Positions 24,734-32,336 of a DNA stretch of 32,419 nucleotides are shown here, in pieces. The DNA comes from Yoonia sp. (GTDB lineage: Bacteria > Pseudomonadota > Alphaproteobacteria > Rhodobacterales > Rhodobacteraceae), in the NCBI GenBank assembly GCA_023955335.1, contig JAGSGF010000033.1, positions 1 through 32,419 of the forward strand. Direction: 5' to 3'. The translations under genes were made by a program, and so were the position numbers. Below the pieces are notes generated by a model, which was not told where the DNA came from, did no database searches, and saw only the letters and a list, made by a program, of their open reading frames with translations. Every line of letters starts with the position of its first letter. The first letter of the stretch is position 1.

Positions 24734-26005
24734 CTAAGACGGCTTTGTCAGCACCGCAATATAGAAACCGTCCATGCCGCCCAATTCCGGCCAATAATCG
24801 GGGCGCAGACGCAAACCACCCTCGAAGGTTGTCCACTCCGGATCAATGCCCGGGCGGTCGGTTGCTGTGCGATCCACGGTCAAACCGGGGTGGCGTTCCA
24901 GTGCTTCTTCGACCTGCACTTCGCCTTCGTCAGGCAGCAACGAACAGGTGCAAAACACCAGCTTGCCACCCGGTTTCAGCAGGGTCAGGGAATGGTCAAT
25001 CATCGCCTCTTGCTGAGCGATCAAATTGGCGAATTCGGACCCGTCTTTGGCATAAGGCAAATCGGGGTGACGGCGAATGGTGCCCGTCGCGGAACACGGT
25101 GCATCCAAAAGAACAGCGTTGTACTGACCCGTCACATCAAACGCATCCGATACAACCAGCTCGGCTTTTTCATTCACGCGGGCCAAGTTTTCGGCAACAC
25201 GGGCCATGCGCGTTTTGGAAATATCCACCGCAGTCACAACAGCACCTGCTGCAGCCAACTGCATTGTTTTACCGCCGGGAGCGGCGCAAATATCCAAAAC
25301 GGTCATGCCCTTTGTCGGCGCCAACATCTGAACAGGGATTGCAGCCGCAACATCCTGCACCCACCAGTCGCCAGCCTCGAAGCCAGCAAGGCTACTGACC
25401 TGTCCAGCATTCGGCACACGCACAGACCCCGTCGGCAAAACAAATCCGTCGACGGCAGCGGCCAAAGCAGCTGGATCACCCTTTGGTGTCAGATCAAGCG
25501 GCGCACCTGCAAAATGGGCGATGTCCATCGCGTCCATCGGCTTGCGGCCCCACGCGGCGACCAACGGCTGACGCAACCAACCCGGCATCAGGGGGACCTT
25601 ACGTTTGTGCCAGGCGTTCGGGCCCTCGGCAGCGATTTTCCGCAGCACGGCGTTAACCATGCCCTTGAACGAATGGGTGTTCTTGTTCTGCGATGTAATT
25701 TCGACATAGGCATTGACGACACCGTGCGCGGCTTCGCCACCCATCAATTCAATCACACCAAGACGCAGGGCATTCATGACATTCTCTGGTGGGGCCTTTT
25801 TCAGATAGGGCTTGAGCATACGGTCAGCCCGGTCCAATCCACGCAACGCATCCGTGGTCAAACGCTGAGCGCGGGCACGATCCGCTGGCTCCAGATGATC
25901 CAACGCGCCACCCCCGATCAGCTCTGCCAACAGGCGGCCGTCCTCCATAATCTGATCCATCAGATAATGCGCGGCGCGGCGCGGTGGCAGACCTGTCTTG
26001 CTCAT
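24734..26005 (-). CDS. rsmB: 16S rRNA (cytosine-967-C5)-methyltransferase-type RsmB protein
   Basis: A 423-residue enzyme. A NusB-like N-terminal RNA-binding domain (about 1-135) is followed by a Rossmann methyltransferase domain with the SAM motif VLDICAAPGGKTMQLA (about 236-251), LLDAPCSATGTIRRHPDL (Cys304, motif IV, product release) and FCTCSLLPDEGE (Cys354, motif VI, catalytic nucleophile). Both cysteines of the RNA m5C methyltransferases are present. It transfers methyl from SAM to C5 of a cytosine in 16S rRNA. It is divergent from the SdhAF4-like gene with about 70 bases between, and heads the minus-strand series toward the heparinase-like gene and purH. Confidence 0.93.
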   Translation of the reverse strand: MSKTGLPPRRAAHYLMDQIMEDGRLLAELIGGGALDHLEPADRARAQRLTTDALRGLDRADRMLKPYLKKAPPENVMNALRLGVIELMGGEAAHGVVNAYVEITSQNKNTHSFKGMVNAVLRKIAAEGPNAWHKRKVPLMPGWLRQPLVAAWGRKPMDAMDIAHFAGAPLDLTPKGDPAALAAAVDGFVLPTGSVRVPNAGQVSSLAGFEAGDWWVQDVAAAIPVQMLAPTKGMTVLDICAAPGGKTMQLAAAGAVVTAVDISKTRMARVAENLARVNEKAELVVSDAFDVTGQYNAVLLDAPCSATGTIRRHPDLPYAKDGSEFANLIAQQEAMIDHSLTLLKPGGKLVFCTCSLLPDEGEVQVEEALERHPGLTVDRTATDRPGIDPEWTTFEGGLRLRPDYWPELGGMDGFYIAVLTKPS

Positions 26006-26074
26006 GGGGCATCCCTTGTTTTTACTGCTGCTGGGGGTATATCAATCACAACGATCCCACAAGGAGCAGCCGCT

Positions 26075-26242
26075 TTGACAAAAGACATTCCCGACGCCGC
26101 GAAACGCGCCTTGGCCGAAGCCGATGAGCGGCGCAAAAAAGCCGGCGATATTGCTCTCCCCAAGGAGCTCGGTGGGCGCGATGGCCCTGAAGCCGTGCGC
26201 TATGGCGATTGGGAGAAAAAGGGCATTGCCATTGATTTCTAA
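26075..26242 (+). CDS. DUF1674 / SdhAF4-like succinate dehydrogenase assembly factor
   Basis: A 55-residue protein starting at TTG 26075, which is preceded by AAGGAG seven bases upstream. No ATG is available in frame nearby. The end carries the DUF1674 signature: KELGGRDGPEAVRYGDWEKKGIAIDF. In eukaryotes the homologue SdhAF4 helps the flavinylated SdhA subunit join SdhB, and the bacterial members are thought to act alike in the cytoplasm. A much longer frame that includes this end is the antisense shadow of rsmB. The next gene on the strand, the aldolase, starts 63 bases later. Confidence 0.88.
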   Translation: MTKDIPDAAKRALAEADERRKKAGDIALPKELGGRDGPEAVRYGDWEKKGIAIDF

Positions 26243-26305
26243 TCGGTGATGGACAACGCAGGCCCATCGCGCAAAACTGATGCAACTGCATCAAGGGGCT
26301 GCGCC

Positions 26306-27085
26306 ATGAAATTCGACACCAATCCATTCACCCACGCAATCAAAGCGGGAGCCAAGCAAATCGGCCTTTGGGTCACCCTCGCAGATGGATTTGCTGCCGA
26401 AGTCGTTGCGGGCGCTGGTTATGATTGGGTCGTGATCGACACCGAACATTCGCCGGGCGACGGGCTTGATACGGCGGCACAACTGCAAGCCTTCGCAGGG
26501 ACGAAAACAACCGCGCTTGTGCGTCCGGCATGGAATGATGCCGTGCTGATCAAACGGGCCTTGGACCTTGGGGCGCAAGGCCTTGTCATCCCGATGATCC
26601 AATCGGTTGAAGAAGCAAAGCAAGCCATTGCCGCCACACGCTACCCGCCTCACGGCATTCGCGGCGTCGCGGGCGGTACGCGCGCTACAAATTTCGGGCG
26701 GATCACCGATTACTATGAGCGGATTGACACAGAACTGACGGTCATCTTGCAGCTTGAAACTGCAGCCGCCATCAGTTGCGCGACACAAATCGCAGCCCTC
26801 GATGGGGTCGACGGCATCTTCTTTGGGCCCGCAGACATCGCAGCAGACATCGGACACTTGGGCGATCCAATGCACGAAGACGTCTGGGCATTGATCAAAC
26901 CTGCGGCGGTCAAGCTGCAAGCGATGGGCATGCCCTGCGGTACGCTTGTTCTGGACACCGCATTTGCAGCGGGCCTCCTGAACACTGGGTTCACATTCGT
27001 GGCAACAGGGACAGATGCATCCGCTTTCGCGCAGGCTGTTGATGGCCTTTTGGCACAGGTCAAAGACGGGCTTGAGCCAGCCTGA
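26306..27085 (+). CDS. HpcH/HpaI-type 2-oxo-acid (class II) aldolase
   Basis: A 259-residue TIM-barrel enzyme resembling 4-hydroxy-2-oxoheptanedioate aldolase (HpaI) and 2-keto-3-deoxy-L-rhamnonate aldolase. Active-site residues align with HpaI: His48 in DTEHSPGD, Arg73 in VRPAWND, metal ligands Glu151 in QLETAAA and Asp177 in FFGPADIAAD. GGVAGGTRAT-like RGVAGGTRATNFG is the substrate loop. The reaction is divalent-metal-dependent retro-aldol cleavage to pyruvate and an aldehyde; the physiological substrate is not evident because no catabolic cluster surrounds it. ATG 26306 follows AAGGGG. An in-frame ATG 60 bases upstream lacks the family sequence. Confidence 0.9.
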   Translation: MKFDTNPFTHAIKAGAKQIGLWVTLADGFAAEVVAGAGYDWVVIDTEHSPGDGLDTAAQLQAFAGTKTTALVRPAWNDAVLIKRALDLGAQGLVIPMIQSVEEAKQAIAATRYPPHGIRGVAGGTRATNFGRITDYYERIDTELTVILQLETAAAISCATQIAALDGVDGIFFGPADIAADIGHLGDPMHEDVWALIKPAAVKLQAMGMPCGTLVLDTAFAAGLLNTGFTFVATGTDASAFAQAVDGLLAQVKDGLEPA

Positions 27086-27119
27086 CAAGCACAAGATTTA
27101 AGACCATCTCCAAACGCAA

Positions 27120-27146
27120 AAATGCCCGCCAAATTGGCGGGCATTT
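27120..27146 (-). terminator. Intrinsic terminator of rpsO
   Basis: Eleven-base perfect arms AAATGCCCGCC (27120-27130) and GGCGGGCATTT (27136-27146) flank AAATT. On the minus strand the stem is followed by TTTTTGCGTTT, a T-rich tract as expected of a Rho-independent terminator 27 bases beyond the rpsO stop. On the plus strand it follows the aldolase gene by 35 bases and may also end that transcript, but the downstream T-run there is poor. Confidence 0.88.
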
Positions 27147-27172
27147 CCGTATTGTATTGACGTGTGCGACAG

Positions 27173-27442
27173 TTAGCGGCGCAGGCCCAAACGCTTGATC
27201 AGGGTCTGGTAACGAGCCTCATCCTTCGCGCGAGCGTAGTCCAGCAGTTTCCGACGCAGTGCGACCATCTTCAGAAGACCACGACGACCGTGGTTGTCTT
27301 TTTTGTGGGTCTTGAAGTGCTCTGTCAGGGTGGCGATGCGGGATGACAGAATCGCAACTTGAACTTCGGGCGAACCAGTGTCGCCTTCTTTCGTTGCGAA
27401 TTCTTTCATTACGCGTGCTTTTTCTTCAGCAGTAATCGACAT
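27173..27442 (-). CDS. rpsO: 30S ribosomal protein S15
   Basis: An 89-residue ribosomal protein, full length for the family. Recognisable segments are [51 protein letters not shown] and [11 protein letters not shown], ending LIKRLGLRR. It binds the central domain of 16S rRNA and is an early assembly protein. AAGGAG precedes the ATG. The about 155 bases upstream hold a TTGACA (minus strand, 27558-27563) that might be a -35 element, but no convincing -10 lies at the right distance. It ends at the intrinsic terminator 27120-27146. In many bacteria rpsO follows truB; here two or three accessory genes lie between. Confidence 0.97.
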   Translation of the reverse strand: MSITAEEKARVMKEFATKEGDTGSPEVQVAILSSRIATLTEHFKTHKKDNHGRRGLLKMVALRRKLLDYARAKDEARYQTLIKRLGLRR

Positions 27443-27597
27443 CGGGGTCTCCTTATCTAAGGGTTGATGGCGCGATCCGGGATGTCGTCCAGAAAAGGCC
27501 CATGGAGTATCCGCTCAAGGAGATTCCCTGTGCGGATGGCTGCGTTTAGGACAGTCGTGTCAAAAAGAAAAGGATTTTGTCCAGACGTGCCATCAGA

Positions 27598-28491
27598 TCA
27601 CACTGCCGTCAACAAAACCGGTACACTGGCCATATCAAGCGCGGTATGCCCTGCAAAGGTCGCAACGATTTCACCGTCAGCAAGCAGCAGAACCCCATCT
27701 TCAATATCTTCAAACCGTAAAATCGGGACTGCAGACAGCGTATCATACGCCACTTCGATCGAATCGTCATCAAGGTCAAAATCTTGAACATAGGCGTTAG
27801 AGTCGTGGCTAAGCCCGAACACGTCGGCGCCGGTACCGCCATTCAGATGATCACCGGTACCTGCAAGCAGCACATCGTCACCCGCGCTGCCATTCAGAAA
27901 ATCCATCGCGCCATCATCGTCGCGACCATCCAGCAGGTCATCGCCCGAACCGCCAAACAGAACGTCGGTGCCATTGCCGCCAATCAGCGTGTCATTACCC
28001 AAATATCCCTGAAGCGCGTCATCGCCATCACCGCCTTCCAGAACATCCATGCCATCGCCGCCGATCATCGCATCATTGCCGGTCCCACCAAACATGATGT
28101 CGTCCCCGACATGACCGTAAAGCGTATCATCGCCACCGCCGCCAATGATCTCGTCGTCGCCACGCCCACCGTGCAATTCATCATCGCCATTGCCACCATC
28201 TACGGTGTCATTGCCATCCTCGGCATCTATCAGGTCATCACCGTCGCCTGTGACAACTGCATCATCACCGTTCCCTGAAAATATGATGGTGTCATCGCCG
28301 GATTGATCAGAAACACCCTGTGCGCTGTCATCAAGAATGGCATCCAAGCTAACAATTTCTGGTTCTTTGTCGGTATCAGTCGATGTGGACGCGCCATCAT
28401 CACCTTTGGCATCGTCCCCAAAGCCAAAGTCCGCACCTGTCAGCATAACCGCCGACAGCGCTACGCTTAATAATCCAAGTATCGCAAGCAT
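27598..28491 (-). CDS. RTX-type calcium-binding repeat protein with N-terminal hydrophobic segment
   Basis: A 297-residue acidic protein. A hydrophobic N-terminus (MLAILGLLSVALSAVMLTGADFGFG) suits an anchor or signal and is followed by an Asp/Thr-rich linker. From about residue 75 to 230 there are a dozen or so tandem GGxGxDxxx nonapeptides (for example GGRGDDEII, GGGGDDTLY, GGTGNDAMI, GGDGMDVLE, GGNGTDVLF), which form a calcium-stabilised beta roll. The C-terminus (VEVAYDTLSAVPILRFEDIEDGVLLLADGEIVATFAGHTAL…VPVLLTAV) resembles the end domain of Rhodobacterales RTX-like proteins. ATG 28491 has GGAAG eight bases upstream. No type I secretion genes adjoin it. The function is unknown; surface or extracellular placement is likely. 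Confidence 0.87.
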   Translation of the reverse strand: MLAILGLLSVALSAVMLTGADFGFGDDAKGDDGASTSTDTDKEPEIVSLDAILDDSAQGVSDQSGDDTIIFSGNGDDAVVTGDGDDLIDAEDGNDTVDGGNGDDELHGGRGDDEIIGGGGDDTLYGHVGDDIMFGGTGNDAMIGGDGMDVLEGGDGDDALQGYLGNDTLIGGNGTDVLFGGSGDDLLDGRDDDGAMDFLNGSAGDDVLLAGTGDHLNGGTGADVFGLSHDSNAYVQDFDLDDDSIEVAYDTLSAVPILRFEDIEDGVLLLADGEIVATFAGHTALDMASVPVLLTAV

Positions 28492-28581
28492 CGCGCATCT
28501 TCCGCAAATAAAGGTCACCCCGACCCAAGTCAAAGATGTAGCACGCAAGCCCTGTCAGATGTGTTAATTCGTAGCAGATAG

Positions 28582-29469
28582 TTAACGGCTAGCAAAATAC
28601 GGGACAAATGCATCCAAAACGCTTGCTGGGTTTTCTTCCATCACAAAATGCCCGCTGTCACAGCTTGAATCGCTAACAGTGTCACACCAGCCCTTCCAAA
28701 GAGCGGCAGGTTTTGCCGTCTGTGCCGGAAACCCCGATCTCGCCCACAAAAAATGAAGCGGTGCCTCGATTTTACGCCCTGCAGCGTGGTCGGCCTCATC
28801 CAGTTGTTTGTCAAACGTGGCACCGGCACGGTAATCGGCGCACATGGCATGCAATCGGGCGGGGTCTTGGGCCTGAGCGCGGTAGCTGGCCAACGCATCG
28901 GGAGCGAAAACATCCAGCGACTTGGCAAGGGTCCACCCACAAAGCGTCCAATCGATATAACCCGCAGGATCAGCCCCGATCATACGTTCCGGCAACGGAG
29001 CAGGTTGTGCAAGAAACGTCCAATGGTACGCCTTCATCGCGATATTGGCATCCCAATTGGCCCAAAAATCGCCGGTCGGGACGATCTCGATGATACCAAG
29101 GCGGTCGATCCTGTCAGGGTGATCCAACGCGAACCGGTATGCGACACGCCCACCCCGATCATGCCCAAGGATGTGTGCCGCCGGCAGGCCTAGCGTATCC
29201 ATCAAGGCCACGATATCCGCCGCCATCTGACGTTTGCTATAAGCCGTATGATCAGGCGTATCTGCGGGTGCGTCGCTGTCCCCATACCCACGCAAATCAG
29301 GGACGATAACGTCGAAATGTTTGGCCAGTGCAGGAGCGACAGTGGCCCAGCAATGGTGGTTCTGCGGATACCCGTGCAGCAAGATCAGCGGCTGACCTTT
29401 GCCCGCGCGGTGAACAGACAAACGGACATCGCCACATTGGACGGTTGACTGGGTGAAGCCTTGGATCAT
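28582..29469 (-). CDS. Alpha/beta-hydrolase, fluoroacetate/haloacetate-dehalogenase-like
   Basis: A 295-residue alpha/beta hydrolase closely resembling fluoroacetate dehalogenases. It has the oxyanion HGYPQNHHCW and nucleophile elbow GHDRGGRVAYR (Asp104; Arg105 and Arg108 for carboxylate binding), then KAYHWTFLAQPAPLPE (His149, Trp150, halide pocket), CADYRAG (Tyr213), and SGHFVMEE (catalytic His274). The acid position where relatives have Asp in LDILPT reads IEIVPT (Glu128). The expected chemistry is hydrolytic removal of halide from a haloacetate through an Asp-ester, but epoxide hydrolysis is possible. ATG 29469 overlaps the DUF1643 stop (ATGA) and follows GGGAG. The longer start at 29481 lies inside DUF1643. 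Confidence 0.85.
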   Translation of the reverse strand: MIQGFTQSTVQCGDVRLSVHRAGKGQPLILLHGYPQNHHCWATVAPALAKHFDVIVPDLRGYGDSDAPADTPDHTAYSKRQMAADIVALMDTLGLPAAHILGHDRGGRVAYRFALDHPDRIDRLGIIEIVPTGDFWANWDANIAMKAYHWTFLAQPAPLPERMIGADPAGYIDWTLCGWTLAKSLDVFAPDALASYRAQAQDPARLHAMCADYRAGATFDKQLDEADHAAGRKIEAPLHFLWARSGFPAQTAKPAALWKGWCDTVSDSSCDSGHFVMEENPASVLDAFVPYFASR

Positions 29470-29978
29470 GTTTGCTCCCATAGGGCTGGTTGCTGGGTAT
29501 ATGCGATATAAAGCGGGTGCTTGGGGTGGCCGTGTTTAGTCAAGCCAAGAGAATAAATTAGATGCGGCGTTTGTCGCAGCATCGCCTCGACCTGCGGGCC
29601 GCGATCGCGGTGCACGCCGTGGGCGCCCCATGCTGCGATGACGGTGTCGGCCCAATCTGCGCCATCACGGATTGTCGCGTCATTGTCTGGGCCAACCGGA
29701 TCGGCGGCGGCCCGCATATTGCGTGGATCAGTGTCGCGCCACGCAAAGATATTCGTCACGCGAAATGCGCCAAACCCAAGAGCGCGAGAGCGCCGCTCGC
29801 AACGCTCAACAGTCGGGTCGTTCTGGACCTCGGTTGCGGTGGACGGATTGAGCATGACAAACAAGGCGCGCTTGCCCGCATCATCCCAGACCCGGGTGAG
29901 CGCATAGCGGTAGCGTTCGCAATCTGAGTAGATCGCGGTGGAACGAGACAAAAGCGTGTCGTGGTAGCGTGTGATCAT
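29466..29978 (-). CDS. DUF1643 domain protein
   Basis: A 170-residue cytoplasmic protein of DUF1643. Typical segments are YRYALTRVWDDAGKRALFVMLNPSTATEVQNDPTVERCERRSRALGFGAFRVTNIFAWRDTDPR, then a central DNDATIRDGADWADTVIAAWGAHG and a C-terminal GLTKHGHPKHPLYI. This conserved pattern (MLNPSTA…DPTV.RC, NLFA-like NIFA, AWG, G.P.HPLY) defines the family. The function is unestablished to me; the fold is suggested to be uracil-DNA-glycosylase-like, which I cannot verify here. Its stop overlaps the dehalogenase-like gene. Upstream lies the inverted pair of hairpin repeats that separates it from truB. Confidence 0.85.
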   Translation of the reverse strand: MITRYHDTLLSRSTAIYSDCERYRYALTRVWDDAGKRALFVMLNPSTATEVQNDPTVERCERRSRALGFGAFRVTNIFAWRDTDPRNMRAAADPVGPDNDATIRDGADWADTVIAAWGAHGVHRDRGPQVEAMLRQTPHLIYSLGLTKHGHPKHPLYIAYTQQPALWEQT

Positions 29979-30001
29979 ATGCCGACACTACGCAAAGGAA
30001 T

Positions 30002-30023
30002 GATGGGTTGAAACCCATCCTAC
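30002..30023. repeat. Hairpin repeat copy 2
   Basis: Arms GATGGGTT (30002-30009) and AACCCATC (30012-30019) flank GA, followed by CTAC. It is identical over 22 bases to 8067-8088. With copy 3 it forms a larger inverted arrangement separated by 32 bases. It lies 23 bases upstream of the DUF1643 start on the minus strand. Confidence 0.8.
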
Positions 30024-30055
30024 ACGACCGACATATGTTTGAACGCGCAGCATCC

Positions 30056-30077
30056 GTAGGATGGGTTTTAACCCATC
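30056..30077. repeat. Hairpin repeat copy 3, inverted relative to copy 2
   Basis: GTAGGATGGGTT-TT-AACCCATC is the reverse complement of copy 2 with one mismatch in 22 bases. The truB stop codon (30068-30070 on the minus strand) falls inside it, so the repeat supplies the last codons Met-Gly-stop of TruB. The pair is likely a transcript-end or mRNA-stability structure between truB and DUF1643. Confidence 0.8.
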
Positions 30078-30985
30078 TGCGGCGGAACAAACACGCGGGA
30101 CGGATACAATTCGCCACTCCGGTAATTTCCAACGGCCACGGCTTGGCCATCATGGCTCGCCCAGACCTCTTGATCATAGTCCAAGCCGCTGGCAATCACA
30201 GGTGCCGCATTGCCGTTACGCAACTTCACAAGGCTCGACGCCGGACAACTGACTTTCTCCAGATCAACCAGCCCAAGCTCCAATGGCTGAATATGCATAT
30301 CCAACTCGGGCGTCTTGGCCAATTCTTGAACGCGGTCCAGTGTGATTCCATCAGTAGCATCAAACGGCCCTGACCAAATACGACGCAGTTTCAAGACATG
30401 GCCATAGCAACCAAGGACAGCGCCCAAATCGCGGGCGATCGAGCGAACATAGCCGCCTTTCCCACATGTCATCTCGAGCACGACATGATCGGCGTCAGGG
30501 CGATCAACCATCAGCAATTCTTCGACCCAAAGATCACGGGCAGCCAGATCCATCTCTTCACCATCACGGGCCTTTTTATAGGCACGCACACCATCGACTT
30601 TGACGGCGGAAAACTGCGGGGGAACCTGTCGAATGTCACCAACAAATGGGCCTAGCGCTGCTTTGATCTGTTCATCTGTTGGACGGGTGTCCGACGTCGA
30701 AATCACTTCGCCTTCGGCATCATCCGTGTTCGTGGCCTGACCCAAGCGGACGGTAAACGTGTAACATTTCAACGCATCTGTAATATAGGGAACCGTCTTG
30801 GTCGCCTCGCCCAGTGCAATGGCCAACACCCCTGTAGCTTCAGGGTCAAGGGTACCTGCGTGGCCTGCCTTCTTGGCATCCAGCGCCCAGCGAACCTTAT
30901 TGACGACAGCGGTCGACGTGATGCCCGCAGGCTTATCCACGATCACCCAGCCAGAAATGTCGCGTCCCTTGCGTCTGCGTCCCAT
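30068..30985 (-). CDS. truB: tRNA pseudouridine(55) synthase
   Basis: A 305-residue enzyme making pseudouridine 55 in the T-loop of tRNAs (EC 5.4.99.25). Motifs are [44 protein letters not shown] with catalytic Asp47, [39 protein letters not shown] and [15 protein letters not shown], followed by a short PUA-like C-terminal region. The start at ATG 30985 ([13 protein letters not shown]) fits Rhodobacterales homologues. It lies downstream of rbfA and the phosphodiester glycosidase gene in one orientation. The stop is built from the hairpin repeat. Confidence 0.96.
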   Translation of the reverse strand: MGRRRKGRDISGWVIVDKPAGITSTAVVNKVRWALDAKKAGHAGTLDPEATGVLAIALGEATKTVPYITDALKCYTFTVRLGQATNTDDAEGEVISTSDTRPTDEQIKAALGPFVGDIRQVPPQFSAVKVDGVRAYKKARDGEEMDLAARDLWVEELLMVDRPDADHVVLEMTCGKGGYVRSIARDLGAVLGCYGHVLKLRRIWSGPFDATDGITLDRVQELAKTPELDMHIQPLELGLVDLEKVSCPASSLVKLRNGNAAPVIASGLDYDQEVWASHDGQAVAVGNYRSGELYPSRVFVPPQMG

Positions 30986-31043
30986 GTGTCACCTTATTTA
31001 TATGTCAGATTGGCCTGCTAGCTGGCCTGCGCGGTTGCGTCAA

Positions 31044-31760
31044 CTACTCGACGACACCAACAATGGGGCCAAGGCGGAAACCGGGGTCGGATCGGCCAAG
31101 GCTTGGGGCATGTAGGCGGGACACCCTACCATCAAAATACAAGGCATTCGGCATGCGCAAAACATCGCGAAAAAACACACCAAACTCATAGAAATTCACA
31201 ACGTCGTTTGAAATAACAAACATCGCGGTGGACCCATCGGCGCTGGTGCCCACACCATTGCGAATATACTTGGACGTACCATCAGGCAAAAATCGGGGGT
31301 GCAACGCGGCATCGATTACCAACATCGGACCGGATTGCGTGGCATCACGGCAAACGGGGGCTTCACGAACAAAACGCAGCGTTTCATACACCTGCGCATC
31401 AGCCTCATTGATGCAAAGCACGCCGTTAGGCAGTAACCCAAAATTTCCCGGACCGGCATTTGGAACAACACGCATGACCTGCACACCGTTTTGCATGAAA
31501 TGGCCAACAGGAGCGCGATCATCGTGGTGCATTCCGGCGTTCATGGCAAAACCCAAACGAGCGTCATCCAACGTGTCATCAATGTTGCGGAAGTTGCCTA
31601 GGATATGGCCATCATCATCGCGCAGGAACAGGCGCAAATCCTCGGCCACGACATCGACGGTGCAAACAGTATACCTGTTACCCGCACTTTCCACATCTTC
31701 GCACGTGACTGCCGCAGCTGGAGCGGCCCAGATCAGGGCCAGAACGGCCCAGCGGATCAA
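31044..31760 (-). CDS. Secreted phosphodiester glycosidase family protein (NAGPA/DUF2233)
   Basis: A 238-residue exported protein. The signal peptide is MIRWAVLALIWAAPAAA, and the mature protein starts VTCEDV with a likely disulfide (Cys20, Cys33). The NAGPA-type core shows FAMNAGMHHDDRAPVGHFMQNG, NFGLLPNGVLCI, TQSGPMLVIDAALHP, RNGVGTSADGSTAMFVIS and ALYFDGRVSRLHAP, where most relatives have D-G-G-S rather than D-G-R-V-S. Family members hydrolyse sugar phosphodiesters, and the bacterial substrates may be envelope glycans. It overlaps the rbfA stop by four bases (ATGA), so a periplasmic enzyme is coupled to ribosome-biogenesis genes. The gap to truB is 58 bases. Confidence 0.87.
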   Translation of the reverse strand: MIRWAVLALIWAAPAAAVTCEDVESAGNRYTVCTVDVVAEDLRLFLRDDDGHILGNFRNIDDTLDDARLGFAMNAGMHHDDRAPVGHFMQNGVQVMRVVPNAGPGNFGLLPNGVLCINEADAQVYETLRFVREAPVCRDATQSGPMLVIDAALHPRFLPDGTSKYIRNGVGTSADGSTAMFVISNDVVNFYEFGVFFRDVLRMPNALYFDGRVSRLHAPSLGRSDPGFRLGPIVGVVE

Positions 31761-32152
31761 TCGTCCAAATCCTGCTTTACATGCCCCTCGGCCAGCAGGG
31801 CCGCAGTGGCGTCCATCTGATCAAACGTGCCGTCAATCTCGAACCGCAGTTCAGGGGCGTGTTTCATAGAGCCACCCTTTACAACCAAATGGCGGATTTC
31901 ATAGCGGTTACGACGGACAGCCGACAGCGCCTCTTCCTTTTGGTTCCCGCCAAGCGGCAGGATAAAGACGGTGGCGATACGCAGATCAGGCGACATGCGC
32001 ACCTCGCCCACGGTAATCATGAACCGAGACAGCTCTGGGTCGTGGACCTCGCCGCGTTGCAGGATCGACGACAAGTCACGGCGAATCATCTCGCCGACCT
32101 TGAGCATACGTTGGGTGGGCGCGCGCCCGTCGCGTGATGTATTTTTAGCCAT
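31757..32152 (-). CDS. rbfA: 30S ribosome-binding factor A
   Basis: A 131-residue KH-like cold-shock and 16S maturation factor. MAKNTSRDGRAPTQRMLKVGEMIRRDLSSIL is the usual alphaproteobacterial start; then FMITVGEVRMSPDLRIATVFILPLGG, RRNRYEIRHLVVKGGSMKHAPELRFEIDGTFDQ and an acidic tail. ATG 32152 is chosen from homology. An in-frame ATG at 32161 is equally poor in ribosome-binding site, and the frame open to 32323 upstream shows no family sequence. It is first of the set rbfA–glycosidase–truB. About 185 bases upstream (32153-32336) carry no gene or clear promoter that I can see. Confidence 0.93.
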   Translation of the reverse strand: MAKNTSRDGRAPTQRMLKVGEMIRRDLSSILQRGEVHDPELSRFMITVGEVRMSPDLRIATVFILPLGGNQKEEALSAVRRNRYEIRHLVVKGGSMKHAPELRFEIDGTFDQMDATAALLAEGHVKQDLDD

Positions 32153-32336
32153 GAGGTGCATGTAAGGGGTCTGAGGGATTTTGCCAAGCGGGGGTTTGTC
32201 AGGAGAGCAAATGTCAACATAGCGCCCAGTCCACTGTTTGTCTGTGTCGCGCCGAAATGCCGAGACGGCATCCATGAACCGTTGTTGCCCAGACCACTCG
32301 CAAACACCGATGCGAATCGACAACTCTCAGGTCAGC

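Noticed and set aside
24656..26074. Long + strand open frame running to 26242 (528 codons)
   Set aside because: All but its last 55 codons are antisense to rsmB and the start of the heparinase-like gene. Only the end is real (DUF1674 from TTG 26075).
27541..27597. TTGACA (minus strand) and a T-rich run as promoter or terminator between the RTX gene and rpsO
   Set aside because: No -10 hexamer lies at the right spacing and no stable stem precedes the T-run. Mentioned only in the rpsO entry.
27784..28278. + strand open frame with repeated Ile/Ala/Val-rich units; also considered as a DNA repeat or CRISPR-like array
   Set aside because: It is the antisense of the RTX nonapeptide repeats. Periodicity is 27 bases from the protein repeat, with degenerate copies and no spacers.
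32153..32323. Upstream extension of rbfA
   Set aside because: The 57 extra residues do not look like RbfA; the family begins at the MAKNTS… methionine.
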